Shown here: positions 34,003 to 41,147 of the stretch, one piece after another
How the letters are laid out: each line of letters opens with the position of its first letter
Numbering within the stretch: the stretch's first letter is position 1
IMG/VR virus record: IMGVR_UViG_3300010885_010030
Location: 1-61,786 of that record
Strand: one strand, 5' to 3'
Source of the DNA: a virus
Length of the DNA: 61,786 nucleotides
Made by a program: the position numbers and the translations under genes
The notes under the pieces: generated by a model
Database searches by the model: none
What the model was told of the DNA's origin: nothing
What the model saw: only the letters and a program-made list of their open reading frames with translations

Positions 34003-34453
34003 TTGTTTTTTCCTTGCCTGGAAGTTGTTTAACAAATTCTAATGGGTTTTCTATCTTTAGGCCCCAGTCTATTCGCGCAGCCTTATAAACATTCCGTAAG
34101 TAATTAAATTCACGATTTACAGTAGACGGACCTACGGTTTTCAGTCGTTCTTTTCTGTATGAAATAAAATTTTGCAACGAGATTTGACATATAAGTTTTT
34201 GCGCGATGGGCTGCTTAAATGTAAATTTTAATACGTCTGTTTTATTTCTAATTGGCGGAGTTGTTTGTAGAAAGCGTAAAATAAGATCAGCCAAAGTAAA
34301 ATCTACAGCTTCTGATTTTTCTAGGTTTTTTTCTATCTCAGACGCCCACAACGCGGCCTCATCTTCTGTGTTGAAGGTTTTATAAATCGGGGCGTGCCCA
34401 GACTTTCTGATTTGAGCCAGCCACTTGGTTCTTCGGCGCGAGATTGTCGCCAT
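33908..34453 (-). pseudogene. Integrase fragment: N-terminal domains without catalytic domain
   Basis: The first ~140 of 181 residues look like a tyrosine recombinase: an arm-binding start (ISRRRTKWLAQIRKSGHAP, KTFNTEDEAALWASEIEKNL) and a core-binding segment (VGPSTVNREFNYLRNVYKAARIDWGL, ENPLEFVKQLPG). The R-H-R-Y catalytic domain is absent; the frame degenerates into unrelated residues and overlaps the next gene by ~95 bases. The DNA is more A/T-rich than its surroundings. It is probably a decayed integrase acquired from a temperate relative, though a retained DNA-binding role is possible. Confidence 0.65.
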
Positions 34454-34457
34454 AAGT

Positions 34458-34691
34458 TCACACCGTATACTTCTGGATCATCTCGGCTTGCGCGGCGGGG
34501 AAGCGTGTAAACACTTCCAGCAGACGCATAACACCACCGTGCGGCTCGGTCGTGCCGGACAGATAGCGGTAGATTGTCCGCAAGTCGCAGCCAAACACGG
34601 CGGCGGTTTGTTCGCGGGTTAAATTGGTGGCCTTGCACCATGCCGAGAATTTCTTTTGTTCCGGCGTAAGTTTCATCTTCTGATTATTCAC
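34458..34691 (-). CDS. HTH DNA-binding protein, 77 aa
   Basis: The segment TREQTAAVFGCDLRTIYRYLSG is a helix-turn-helix with a recognition helix at LRTIYRYL, followed by a helical tail. The GTG start at 34691 has AAGGA about nine bases upstream; an ATG five codons in is a weaker option. It is likely a local transcription regulator in the accessory cluster, next to the integrase fragment. Confidence 0.7.
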   Translation of the reverse strand: MNNQKMKLTPEQKKFSAWCKATNLTREQTAAVFGCDLRTIYRYLSGTTEPHGGVMRLLEVFTRFPAAQAEMIQKYTV

Positions 34692-34866
34692 GGCTTATTT
34701 CCTTATAGAGTTTCGCTTCGGGTCCGCACGCGCCAGCCTCGTCACGGCACTCTGCGGTGATTGACTTCAATGCGTTTGGGTGAGCGCAGTACCCCAGTTC
34801 GTCCACCGGCCAAACGGCGTAGGCGCATTTGATACAGTACAGAAACCTCTGGGTTACAATGCTCAT
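34684..34866 (-). CDS. Small Cys-rich protein, 60 aa
   Basis: Cysteines in CIKCAYAV, YCAHP, ECRDEAGACG resemble a small zinc-binding fold found in many phage accessory proteins. The start at 34866 forms an ATGA overlap with the upstream gene. Function unknown. Confidence 0.6.
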   Translation of the reverse strand: MSIVTQRFLYCIKCAYAVWPVDELGYCAHPNALKSITAECRDEAGACGPEAKLYKEISRE

Positions 34867-35096
34867 GTGAACCACCACTCACCGTCCACGATGCGGCCCG
34901 CGACAGTGACCACAGTGCCAATGCACATGAGCAACCCCATTGCGTAGATCGTCCACTGCGCGGCGTCACTGGTGAGGCCCATGCGGTAGGCCACACCGGC
35001 CAGCCATTGAGACACGCCGACGAAAACCAACGTCGTGACCATGATTAGAAAAATGGCAAAGCACAGTGCGGCGATTGATTGCAGGTCTTGTTTCAT
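34863..35096 (-). CDS. Small membrane protein, 77 aa
   Basis: Two clear membrane segments (ALCFAIFLIMVTTLVFVGV and TIYAMGLLMCIGTVVTVAG). The ATG at 35096 has AGGACC just upstream; an in-frame ATG 19 codons earlier lies inside the next gene. A role at the host membrane, for instance exclusion of other phages, is possible but not shown. Confidence 0.6.
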   Translation of the reverse strand: MKQDLQSIAALCFAIFLIMVTTLVFVGVSQWLAGVAYRMGLTSDAAQWTIYAMGLLMCIGTVVTVAGRIVDGEWWFT

Positions 35097-35100
35097 GGTC

Positions 35101-35367
35101 CTACGTCCCCGTGGCTGTGGGGGAAGCTGAGAGACGTTCGAGATATTGTTCAACCGCTTCGGAAATTTCAGACGAGTTGTAAACGGGCTGTTTCATAATC
35201 CGAGCGATGACGTTGTGCAGATCGTCCCGGCGCGTCAGGGGAGTGACTGTGGGAGCGGGCTTCTCTGCTAGGAGGGCAAGGGCTTCTAATGCTTGTGAAG
35301 CGTCACGCGGGGGCATGTATTCATTGATGAGCCATACGAGCAGTTCTTCGTTCGTCGTTATGGTCAT
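35101..35367 (-). CDS. Hypothetical acidic protein, 88 aa
   Basis: A helical, soluble protein (LLVWLINEYMPPRD, SQALEALALLAEK) without recognised domain. GGGAG upstream fits the ATG at 35367 best (35373 also possible). It is part of the chain of small leftward accessory genes. Confidence 0.55.
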   Translation of the reverse strand: MTITTNEELLVWLINEYMPPRDASQALEALALLAEKPAPTVTPLTRRDDLHNVIARIMKQPVYNSSEISEAVEQYLERLSASPTATGT

Positions 35368-35372
35368 TGTCA

Positions 35373-35684
35373 TTACTCCCTTCTCATCTCAGCGCGGTAT
35401 TCGGCAGCAGCAGCGCGTTCGTCCGCAGTGCAATCCGCGCCGTGGGTTTCCATCTCCTCGTACAGCCGCGTACATTCATCAAGTTGGCAGAGTTCATCGT
35501 GAGTTGCGGGAACGCCGTCGACGAGCAAAGAGATCGCCTCGACCGCGGTGTACTCGGGCGGCTCGCCAGCACAGTCGTAGGTCGGGCCGCGTTGGGGTGA
35601 CGGCGGCGTGTATTCGTAGGTGATCTCAAGCTCGACGTCGTTCTCGCCGTCGAATGAGTGATTGGTTTTGTATGTGAGCTTCAT
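35373..35684 (-). CDS. Hypothetical acidic protein, 103 aa
   Basis: Rich in Glu/Asp with an N-terminal beta part (KLTYKTNHSFDGENDVELEI) and a helical C-terminal part. Members of this kind are frequent in phage accessory regions; no function is known. It abuts both neighbours. Confidence 0.55.
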   Translation of the reverse strand: MKLTYKTNHSFDGENDVELEITYEYTPPSPQRGPTYDCAGEPPEYTAVEAISLLVDGVPATHDELCQLDECTRLYEEMETHGADCTADERAAAAEYRAEMRRE

Positions 35685-35968
35685 TACATTCCCCGCAAAA
35701 AAGTCTGCACCATCTCAACGGCGCGTTCATCGTATCCGCCGACATTAAAACCCGGTGCGCGCTTCCAGTCGTAAACCGTGGCGGGGACGCTTTCGCCAGT
35801 GTCCTCGTCCACGAATAACAGTGACCATTCCGTAGTTGTTTTGCCATCGTCCAGCGGGCGGAACGGGTCGCCAAAAATGGCGGTCAGGTCGCTAACGTCG
35901 GCCATAATGTGGCCTTGCAAGCATGAGCCGTTTAAACAGGATGCGGAGAGGTTGATAACTTTTTTCAT
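35684..35968 (-). CDS. Hypothetical protein, 94 aa
   Basis: An alpha/beta soluble protein with an N-terminal CLNGSC pair and a C-terminal helix (ERAVEMVQTFL). GAGGAACCC is six bases before the ATG at 35968. An ATG at 35905 would remove the Cys pair. Function unknown. Confidence 0.55.
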   Translation of the reverse strand: MKKVINLSASCLNGSCLQGHIMADVSDLTAIFGDPFRPLDDGKTTTEWSLLFVDEDTGESVPATVYDWKRAPGFNVGGYDERAVEMVQTFLRGM

Positions 35969-36013
35969 TGGGTTCCTCGTTTTGGGTTAAGGGTTCAAGG
36001 TCTAGCGGCAATG

Positions 36014-36034
36014 CGTCACGGTGTCAATCGGTCA
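36014..36034. promoter_or_regulatory. Three tandem NGTCA boxes at 8-bp period
   Basis: CGTCA-CGG-TGTCA-ATC-GGTCA: three boxes with exact 8-base steps, upstream of the 35968 gene start. The same pattern recurs at 39194-39206 and 41967-42101. A tandem-box operator is inferred. Confidence 0.4.
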
Positions 36035-36109
36035 GGCTATCAGACAAAGCGCGTAGAACAGGAGGGCCAGGGCTACTCCGCCGATGGCGTGGATGGCTAA
36101 ATCTTTCAT
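36032..36109 (-). CDS. Possible 25-aa membrane peptide
   Basis: MKDLAIHAIGGVALALLFYALCLIA: almost entirely one membrane segment after a short charged start. It overlaps the tiny gene upstream by four bases (ATGA). It is too short to test by composition; membrane character and coupling are the only support. Confidence 0.35.
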   Translation of the reverse strand: MKDLAIHAIGGVALALLFYALCLIA

Positions 36110-36198
36110 GGCGCACCGTGCGCGATGGCGGCGGCGATGGTGATGGCAAGCAATAGGGTGAGGCGGAGGTATAGCTGGAGGCGGAGGGCGGGGGTCAT
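36106..36198 (-). CDS. Possible 30-aa membrane or exported peptide
   Basis: It starts MTPALRLQLYLRLTLLLAIT and ends AIAHGAP: two Arg then a hydrophobic stretch, like a signal or anchor. It is stop-start coupled to the next tiny gene. Low certainty. Confidence 0.35.
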   Translation of the reverse strand: MTPALRLQLYLRLTLLLAITIAAAIAHGAP

Positions 36199-36207
36199 GG
36201 TGTCACC

Positions 36208-36606
36208 TCAATTCGTCTTGATTTTGTACGGGCCAAATTTAAGCACGCCGGTCGGGGTGCGGGTGCAGGTCACGTCGCGTTTAAACGTCACGACTTGAAC
36301 CCACTGGGAAGTTCGAGCCAGCTTCGCCGGGTCTGTGAGTTCCACCGGGACCAGCCCGATAACGCCCGCGTCCACGCCATACTTATGGCCGCTCTGGTCT
36401 TCAAAGCACCCATCCCCGTAGGCCGTGCCGAAGGCCATAGCGCGGTGTCCGTGGCCTTCGTGTTCTATTGTCGCGTCGTAGAATTTCCAATCCACGCGCC
36501 CGCCGTCCCAGAATTGGTCGGAGGCGAATTCTGCGAGGCTGTAGCAGGGGTCACCGAGCACGTAAGTTCCGGCGGGAATCTTGGTTTTAAAGGTGGGGTA
36601 AGTCAT
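36208..36606 (-). CDS. Conserved hypothetical protein (GDPCY type), 132 aa
   Basis: The motif IPAGTYVLGDPCYSL at residues ~10-24, then repeated Gly/Asp/His turns (YGDGCFEDQSGHKYGVDAG) and GLVPVELTD. I recognise this as a widespread small phage/bacterial family with no known function. It is beta-rich. It overlaps the next gene by four bases. Confidence 0.65.
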   Translation of the reverse strand: MTYPTFKTKIPAGTYVLGDPCYSLAEFASDQFWDGGRVDWKFYDATIEHEGHGHRAMAFGTAYGDGCFEDQSGHKYGVDAGVIGLVPVELTDPAKLARTSQWVQVVTFKRDVTCTRTPTGVLKFGPYKIKTN

Positions 36607-36905
36607 GGTGCGCCACCAGTGGCGCGGGCGATAGCGGCGCGGGCGGCGGGGATAATGTAATCGACTTCTGGGTTTAGTCTTGGGCTGGTAAGCGCGAGTC
36701 GGTCGGCTAGTTCGGTTATTCGAATCAGAGCCGCAAGTAGATCAGGCGCGGCGGCGATCAGGGCGGCGTTGGCTCCTTTTTTGTGTGCAGAGGTTCCAAT
36801 TTTTGCAATTAGCCCCCACTCCCCCTCGGGCCGAAGAGGGTTGATGTAGGTGTGGCCGTCCAAGGTAATTATTTTCCACGGGCCGGGTGTGTGCTGGGTG
36901 TGCAT
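36603..36905 (-). CDS. Conserved hypothetical phage protein, 100 aa
   Basis: The order HTPGPWKI, then NAALIAAAPDLLAAL, is a very common signature of small phage accessory proteins. Function unknown. AGGAACCC precedes the start, the same leader as several neighbours. Confidence 0.68.
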   Translation of the reverse strand: MHTQHTPGPWKIITLDGHTYINPLRPEGEWGLIAKIGTSAHKKGANAALIAAAPDLLAALIRITELADRLALTSPRLNPEVDYIIPAARAAIARATGGAP

Positions 36906-36927
36906 GATTTTGGGTTCCTAAAAGCGT

Positions 36928-37287
36928 TTAAACGAGCGTTTCGGCGTAGGCGTTAACGGGTTCAAGCTGCGGTTCGAGGTTCACGGTGTAGTCGGTGATT
37001 ACTGTTTCGCCTTGGTCGTTTCCGTAGACCAGATAGAGCCAGCCAATGCGGCCCTTGGCGGGGCTGTATACGATGACGCGGTCATCGTCGCACTCGCCCA
37101 ACAGCTTCATAATGTCGCGCTTGTATCTGCTGGCGGGTTGTTCGTCTTCGTCGCCCTGGCACACGGCCAGCCAGTAGCCAGCGGCCAGCAGGGCCGACAC
37201 GGCGCGGGATACGATGGCGCGTTCGATCTTCTGGCGGGCCGTCACGGAGGGCGCGACGGGGTAGGCGGTTGTCACGATGGACATGGG
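36928..37287 (-). CDS. Hypothetical protein, 119 aa
   Basis: A soluble alpha/beta protein with ERAIVSRAVSALLAAGYWLAV followed by an acidic DEDEQ link and a beta-rich half (RVIVYSPAKGRIGWLYLVYG). The start at 37287 has GGAG nine bases upstream; the frame runs further but would overlap the next gene. Function unknown. Confidence 0.6.
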   Translation of the reverse strand, partial: PMSIVTTAYPVAPSVTARQKIERAIVSRAVSALLAAGYWLAVCQGDEDEQPASRYKRDIMKLLGECDDDRVIVYSPAKGRIGWLYLVYGNDQGETVITDYTVNLEPQLEPVNAYAETLV

Positions 37288-37307
37288 GGTGGCTCCTTGG
37301 GTGCGGG

Positions 37308-37799
37308 TTAGTTGAACCAACGGCCAGCGATAACGCGCCCGAATTCGCGGCGCGCTTTGGCGCGGAGGAAGTCAACGGGTAGCTGCATCCCTTCGGGCAC
37401 ATTGTCGCGCCAATAGGCCCAAAGGGCGCTGGCCAGTACCGCGCAGACGGCGCGGCGAAACTCGGTGGGGTAATAGCTGCCGGTGCAATAGTCGAGCTTA
37501 GAACCGTCCCAGGATAGCCGCCCGCTAAACGCGCGAAAGGCTTCCTTGAGGTTTGCGGAGGTGATGGACGGGGAAAGCTGAACGCGGCGCAACAGCGTGT
37601 AAACGTGGTGGAGGTCGCGGGTAATGGCGCGGGACTCGGCGCGATAGGTTACAGGGTCACCGTAATTGCCATATTCGAGGCCGGGGCGCTGGCGGGCGAA
37701 GGATTCGAGGGCTTGTAGGATGCGGTCGCGCTCAGGGTCAGCGGGATAAGCGGCAAAGCGGGCTGCGGCGGTTTCGGCGGCGAACTGTGGGTGGATCAT
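37308..37799 (-). CDS. Hypothetical protein, 163 aa
   Basis: A helical soluble protein (RILQALESFARQRPG, VCAVLASALWAYWRDN). The true start is taken at 37799 after a CAAGGAACCCCC leader; the longer open frame upstream is the repeated leader sequence translated by chance. Function unknown. Confidence 0.6.
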   Translation of the reverse strand: MIHPQFAAETAAARFAAYPADPERDRILQALESFARQRPGLEYGNYGDPVTYRAESRAITRDLHHVYTLLRRVQLSPSITSANLKEAFRAFSGRLSWDGSKLDYCTGSYYPTEFRRAVCAVLASALWAYWRDNVPEGMQLPVDFLRAKARREFGRVIAGRWFN

Positions 37800-37825
37800 T
37801 TGGGGGTTCCTTGGTTGGGGTGCGT

Positions 37826-38254
37826 TTAAACGGCGAGGACGGCAAAGCCAGCGCAGAGTTTTGCAACGGCAATGTCGCGCTGGACGGGTGTGAGTAGCGT
37901 CTGCTCGTAACCGCCTGACTGATAAATTTCGGTGGCGGTGGCGGCGACGAGAAACCAGTCCGCCGCGCCGCGCTCTAGCCGGAGGTGGGTCGCGGTGCGC
38001 GCCCACTTGTAGGCGTTGGGGACGCTCTCGCCAGACACAAATATGCGCTGCGCGCCAGCGCGGTCTTTTTTGGAGATGCCAAGCTCGGCTAAATGGGCCT
38101 CTGCGGCGAGGGCCTGGGCGCGGATGTCGGTGGTGGTGGCAGTGTGCGCGGTGGCCTTTTTATTAGCGGTATCGAGGGCTTTTTGCAGGATGGCGGCGCT
38201 GGCAATGTTGGCGTCAAATTGACTTGCGATGGGGTGAGTGATTTTTAGGCGCAT
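37826..38254 (-). CDS. Hypothetical protein, 142 aa
   Basis: An Ala-rich helical protein (QKALDTANKKATAHTATTT, AVAKLCAGFAVLAV). AAGGAACCC precedes the ATG. The stop lies next to a CGTTTAAACG palindrome. Function unknown. Confidence 0.6.
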   Translation of the reverse strand: MRLKITHPIASQFDANIASAAILQKALDTANKKATAHTATTTDIRAQALAAEAHLAELGISKKDRAGAQRIFVSGESVPNAYKWARTATHLRLERGAADWFLVAATATEIYQSGGYEQTLLTPVQRDIAVAKLCAGFAVLAV

Positions 38255-38291
38255 GGGTGCGGGTTCCTTGGTTCGGGGTGCGGGGTGCGGG

Positions 38292-38621
38292 TTAACGTGC
38301 GCCTAACAGGCGCTTCAGGCGGTTATAGCTGGCGGGGGTGATGTCGCGGGCCGGGTGGATGGCGCGTTGTTCCACTTCACCCGTGCGATAGTTGCAGCGG
38401 CCTTCTGAGGTTTCAGAAAACCACCGGCCACAGTCCTGATCGGGGCTGGCAAGGTCGAGGGCCTCACGCAGGGACATGGCGTAGTCCTGGTTCGGGTGGT
38501 CCAGGGTGTCATCTCGCAGGCTATAGCGCCACTGCCCCGGCATAACGTAACCGTGGTCTGCGCTGTCGCCATGTTCGGCGGATTCGGGGGTGATGGTTTC
38601 ATAGGTTACGAAAAAGCGCAT
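38292..38621 (-). CDS. Hypothetical protein, 109 aa
   Basis: A beta-rich polar protein beginning MRFFVTYETITPE with Asp/His clusters and a basic C-terminus (ASYNRLKRLLGAR). The start at 38621 follows CAGGAGCCCCC; the extra upstream frame is the shared leader. Function unknown. Confidence 0.6.
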   Translation of the reverse strand: MRFFVTYETITPESAEHGDSADHGYVMPGQWRYSLRDDTLDHPNQDYAMSLREALDLASPDQDCGRWFSETSEGRCNYRTGEVEQRAIHPARDITPASYNRLKRLLGAR

Positions 38622-38658
38622 GTGGGGGGGGCTCCTGGGTTGGGGTGCGTTTAAACGG

Positions 38659-38766
38659 TTAATAGTTGGCGGCTTCGGCGGTGTAGTCGCGCTGATGCGA
38701 GTCGAGGTGCGCCCATTCCGGCATACGGTGGCCCTCAGTCCATTCATCGCAGCGGGCGGTCAGCAT
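38659..38766 (-). CDS. Possible small protein, 35 aa
   Basis: MLTARCDEWTEGHRMPEW then a polar acidic tail. It fills the gap between two annotated genes and has non-random composition, but no convincing ribosome site. Low certainty. Confidence 0.35.
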   Translation of the reverse strand: MLTARCDEWTEGHRMPEWAHLDSHQRDYTAEAANY

Positions 38767-38804
38767 AAAGGCCGGGGCACGTGCGCGCCGTCATCGAGGC
38801 GCTG

Positions 38805-39158
38805 TCAGCGGCCTTCAATCTTGCGCTCAAGTTCAGCAAGACGCGCCGTCAAACGTTCCTGTTCGGCGCGGGCTTCGGCGGCTTCCGGGTCGCCATAGGC
38901 CGACTCGATTTGAGCGTTACAGTGGGCGCAATATTCGGGCGCGCCCTCCCAGTGGATTTGCACACCCTCGCACCGCCACCCATCGCAAGAGCGGGAGATT
39001 GTGGCGCGGGCAATAGCGGGAAATTCTGATTTGGCGCAATCGGTGCACAGCACCTCCCCGTCAGACATAACGAGTAAAAGGGGGTAGCCTCCGGGCCAAG
39101 CGTATTTGTGGCGGGCGGCGTGTTTTACGTCTTTTAGGATGTGGGCGGGGCTGGGCAT
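38805..39158 (-). CDS. Putative zinc-binding protein, 117 aa
   Basis: Cys pairs CTDCAKSEF and CAHCNAQ, separated by SCDGWRC, suggest zinc binding; a charged coiled helix (EAAEARAEQERLTARLAEL) ends the protein. It is found in the leftward accessory cluster. Function unknown. Confidence 0.6.
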   Translation of the reverse strand: MPSPAHILKDVKHAARHKYAWPGGYPLLLVMSDGEVLCTDCAKSEFPAIARATISRSCDGWRCEGVQIHWEGAPEYCAHCNAQIESAYGDPEAAEARAEQERLTARLAELERKIEGR

Positions 39159-39254
39159 GGGTTCGGTTTCCTTCTGTCTGTTTGCGTTCGTGGTGGCAAT
39201 ATGTCATGCGGGCGGGCGTGTGTATAGTGTGGATAGAATTACATGGTTGTAATG

Positions 39255-39746
39255 TTAGACGGGCAGCGGTACGGGGTCGAGCGGAAAAGAGCCGTCAACA
39301 GTGTAAAATTTAGTCGGGCGGCCGCCGTATGCGATCAGCTTGAGCCTCCCGCCGTCTAATCCGCCGTTCGGGCCGGGGGTAGCGTGGGCGTGCATTAGGG
39401 GGACCCAGTCGCTCCCGCTGCACTGAAAGGCGAAACGCTCGCCGTTCTCATGAGCGACAATTAGGGTGTGATAAATTGAGCGCGGGATGGGCGTGAACGA
39501 CTCGACGAGCCATTCATAAGTGCCGTTCAAGATGCGCTGGGGCTTAGGTGGCGCGGGGGTTCTTGGAACGCGGGCTAGTTTGGGCGGGGCGTCGGGCTTA
39601 ACTCGGAGAAGGTGCGCGCCGTTGCGCTTGGTAAGGTACGATTCCAGGGCCAGCAGAGTGACCGTTTCCGGCGACATGCCGAGGTGGCTGGCCAGGATGG
39701 CGGTCAGGCGATCAATCTCCTCTTTCATGATGCTTTGTCTTTTCAT
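39255..39746 (-). CDS. Hypothetical protein, 163 aa
   Basis: The N-terminus (KEEIDRLTAILASHLGMSPETVTLLALESYLTK, in parts) resembles a short helix bundle or HTH, followed by a Pro/Lys link and a beta-rich half with SIYHTLIVAHENG. No family was recognised. An ATG six codons in is an alternative start. It is preceded by a long non-coding stretch. Confidence 0.55.
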   Translation of the reverse strand: MKRQSIMKEEIDRLTAILASHLGMSPETVTLLALESYLTKRNGAHLLRVKPDAPPKLARVPRTPAPPKPQRILNGTYEWLVESFTPIPRSIYHTLIVAHENGERFAFQCSGSDWVPLMHAHATPGPNGGLDGGRLKLIAYGGRPTKFYTVDGSFPLDPVPLPV

Positions 39747-40136
39747 ATACGGGGGTAGGGGAGGGGTAGAATATCAAACGCTAAGGTGTTAGGCAAGCCG
39801 TGAGGGGGGCTTATTCACTAGTTAAATGACCCATGATGTTTTGTCATGGTATCTCCAAAAAAGCTATGAGGGTGTTGGTCCATACCTCCCTACTACCTTC
39901 TTATTATATAATATTATTATTAGTAGTAGTAGAGAGAGTGTTGCTCCTTACGACGCCCCCTAGGGGGGGGTATGCAATCCAGATGGTGTGCGGCGACCTT
40001 GCTATACGCGCATGGGAAAAAGGCTAAAAAGCCAATTTTTGGGCCTTAAGCTATTGAAAATGCACAATAGATATAGATTGTTTATAGAGAGTATTAAGCC
40101 AGGATAAGGGGGGTAAGCCCCAGCGGCCCGATTTGG
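39747..40136. other. Non-coding A/T-rich stretch, 390 bp
   Basis: It holds a run of TTATTA/TAGTAG repeats (39899-39933), the perfect palindrome CCCCCTAGGGGG (39956-39967) and a small GGCT-AAAA-AGCC hairpin flanked by A and T runs (40017-40040), which on the minus strand could end transcripts of the 40137 gene. No gene is visible. Low-melting DNA here could serve replication or simply separate transcripts. Confidence 0.45.
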
Positions 40137-40454
40137 CTAGGGTGCGGGCGTGTAAACGCCACGGTCGCGGCAACCTCTGATAAACCAGGCCGCAGCGGCC
40201 TTGCTATCGCACCGGCTTGCCCTCGTTCCAGGGAATAGGCGGGTCCAGTGGCTCGGGTCAGGGTAGACGTTAAGCAACCAGTTAAGGCTGGCCATCTGCC
40301 CGGCGCGATAGGCTCCTACGGTATCGCCAACCCTGACAACGTAGTGGTGATCGCGGTGCAGGACGTAATAGCCTAGGCACTCATACGCTGGGCGGTATAC
40401 GCGGGGCGTAGGGCGTGGGGGCGTGTCGAGGGGCGTAAGGGGCAGCGCAGTCAT
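40137..40454 (-). CDS. Hypothetical protein, 105 aa
   Basis: A Pro-rich start (LPLTPLDTPPRPTPR) then an alpha/beta part (GYYVLHRDHHYVVRVGDTVG). No family recognised. It is the first gene downstream of a strong minus-strand promoter with an operator (40487-40517), suggesting early, regulated expression. Confidence 0.6.
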   Translation of the reverse strand: MTALPLTPLDTPPRPTPRVYRPAYECLGYYVLHRDHHYVVRVGDTVGAYRAGQMASLNWLLNVYPDPSHWTRLFPGTRASRCDSKAAAAWFIRGCRDRGVYTPAP

Positions 40455-40486
40455 GATCCTGGCCGGGAGAGCGTGCGCGAGGCCGG

Positions 40487-40517
40487 ATTATAGCGCGGTA
40501 TCCTGGTACCGCGTCAA
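40487..40517 (-). promoter_or_regulatory. Strong leftward promoter with operator in spacer
   Basis: On the minus strand TTGACG and a perfect TATAAT are separated by 19 bases. Between them lies a perfect inverted repeat GCGGTA-N6-TACCGC (40495-40512), overlapping both elements' edges. A repressor bound there would block the polymerase. It faces the 40137-40454 gene and follows a terminator, so it starts a new unit. Confidence 0.7.
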
Positions 40518-40526
40518 GGCGCGCAA

Positions 40527-40558
40527 TAAAAAACCCGGCTTGCTGGGCCGGGCTTTTC
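40527..40558 (-). terminator. Rho-independent terminator, minus strand
   Basis: On the minus strand AAAAGCCCGGC-N7-GCCGGG is followed by TTTTTTATT. It closes the unit ending with the 40578-40823 gene and insulates the promoter just downstream. Confidence 0.85.
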
Positions 40559-40577
40559 CGCTGGGATGGTGGTCGGC

Positions 40578-40823
40578 TTATTCGGCGGGCGTATCATCCC
40601 ACGTAGCGAACGCTACCTGACACAGGCCATAAGGGCGCACCTCGATCATATCCCCGTGACTGTAAACGCGCGCCTTATACCCGGTGAACCCGGCGAAAGC
40701 TTTCAAGGCGCGCACTACGCCCCGATCGGTTAGTTCACGCTTAGGGGCGAACCGCTCACGGCGCACCCAGCTATAGTTGGCGTCACCGCCGAATGTATCT
40801 GTGACTTCAAAATTCCAGGCCAT
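40578..40823 (-). CDS. Conserved phage protein, 81 aa
   Basis: Starts WNFEVTDTFGGDANYSWVRR, a pattern I recognise from many phage accessory regions; beta-rich with a central helix. Function unknown. Its leader contains the 17-base repeat shared with the 40849 gene. Confidence 0.68.
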   Translation of the reverse strand: MAWNFEVTDTFGGDANYSWVRRERFAPKRELTDRGVVRALKAFAGFTGYKARVYSHGDMIEVRPYGLCQVAFATWDDTPAE

Positions 40824-40848
40824 GGTTTCAGTCCTTCAAGGTTCAAGG

Positions 40849-41094
40849 TTAAGCCGTAGCGTCTAAAAGGTAGTATTCCACAAGCTCCGAAATGGTGGCC
40901 TCCTCTTGGCTGGTAAGGGGCTCATCCTTCATCCTGCTAGCCGCTCTAATTAAACAGTCCCTGTTTTGCATTGCAAAATTTAACTCGGTGTCGGCTTGCG
41001 CCTTTTCACGCGCGGCGGCATTAACAGCAGCGCTAGCGCGGTCGATATGGTGTTGGGTGTAAATGGCAGCTTTTAAAACATCATCGCGTGTCAT
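40849..41094 (-). CDS. Hypothetical helical protein, 81 aa
   Basis: An almost wholly helical protein (ASAAVNAAAREKAQADTEL) with an acidic C-terminus. Function unknown. The leader CCTTGAACCTTGAAGGA is shared with the 40578 gene. Confidence 0.6.
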   Translation of the reverse strand: MTRDDVLKAAIYTQHHIDRASAAVNAAAREKAQADTELNFAMQNRDCLIRAASRMKDEPLTSQEEATISELVEYYLLDATA

Positions 41095-41147
41095 TGTTTC
41101 ATTCCTTCAAGGTTCAAGGGGAGGGCACTATGCCCTCCCCGCTAGCA

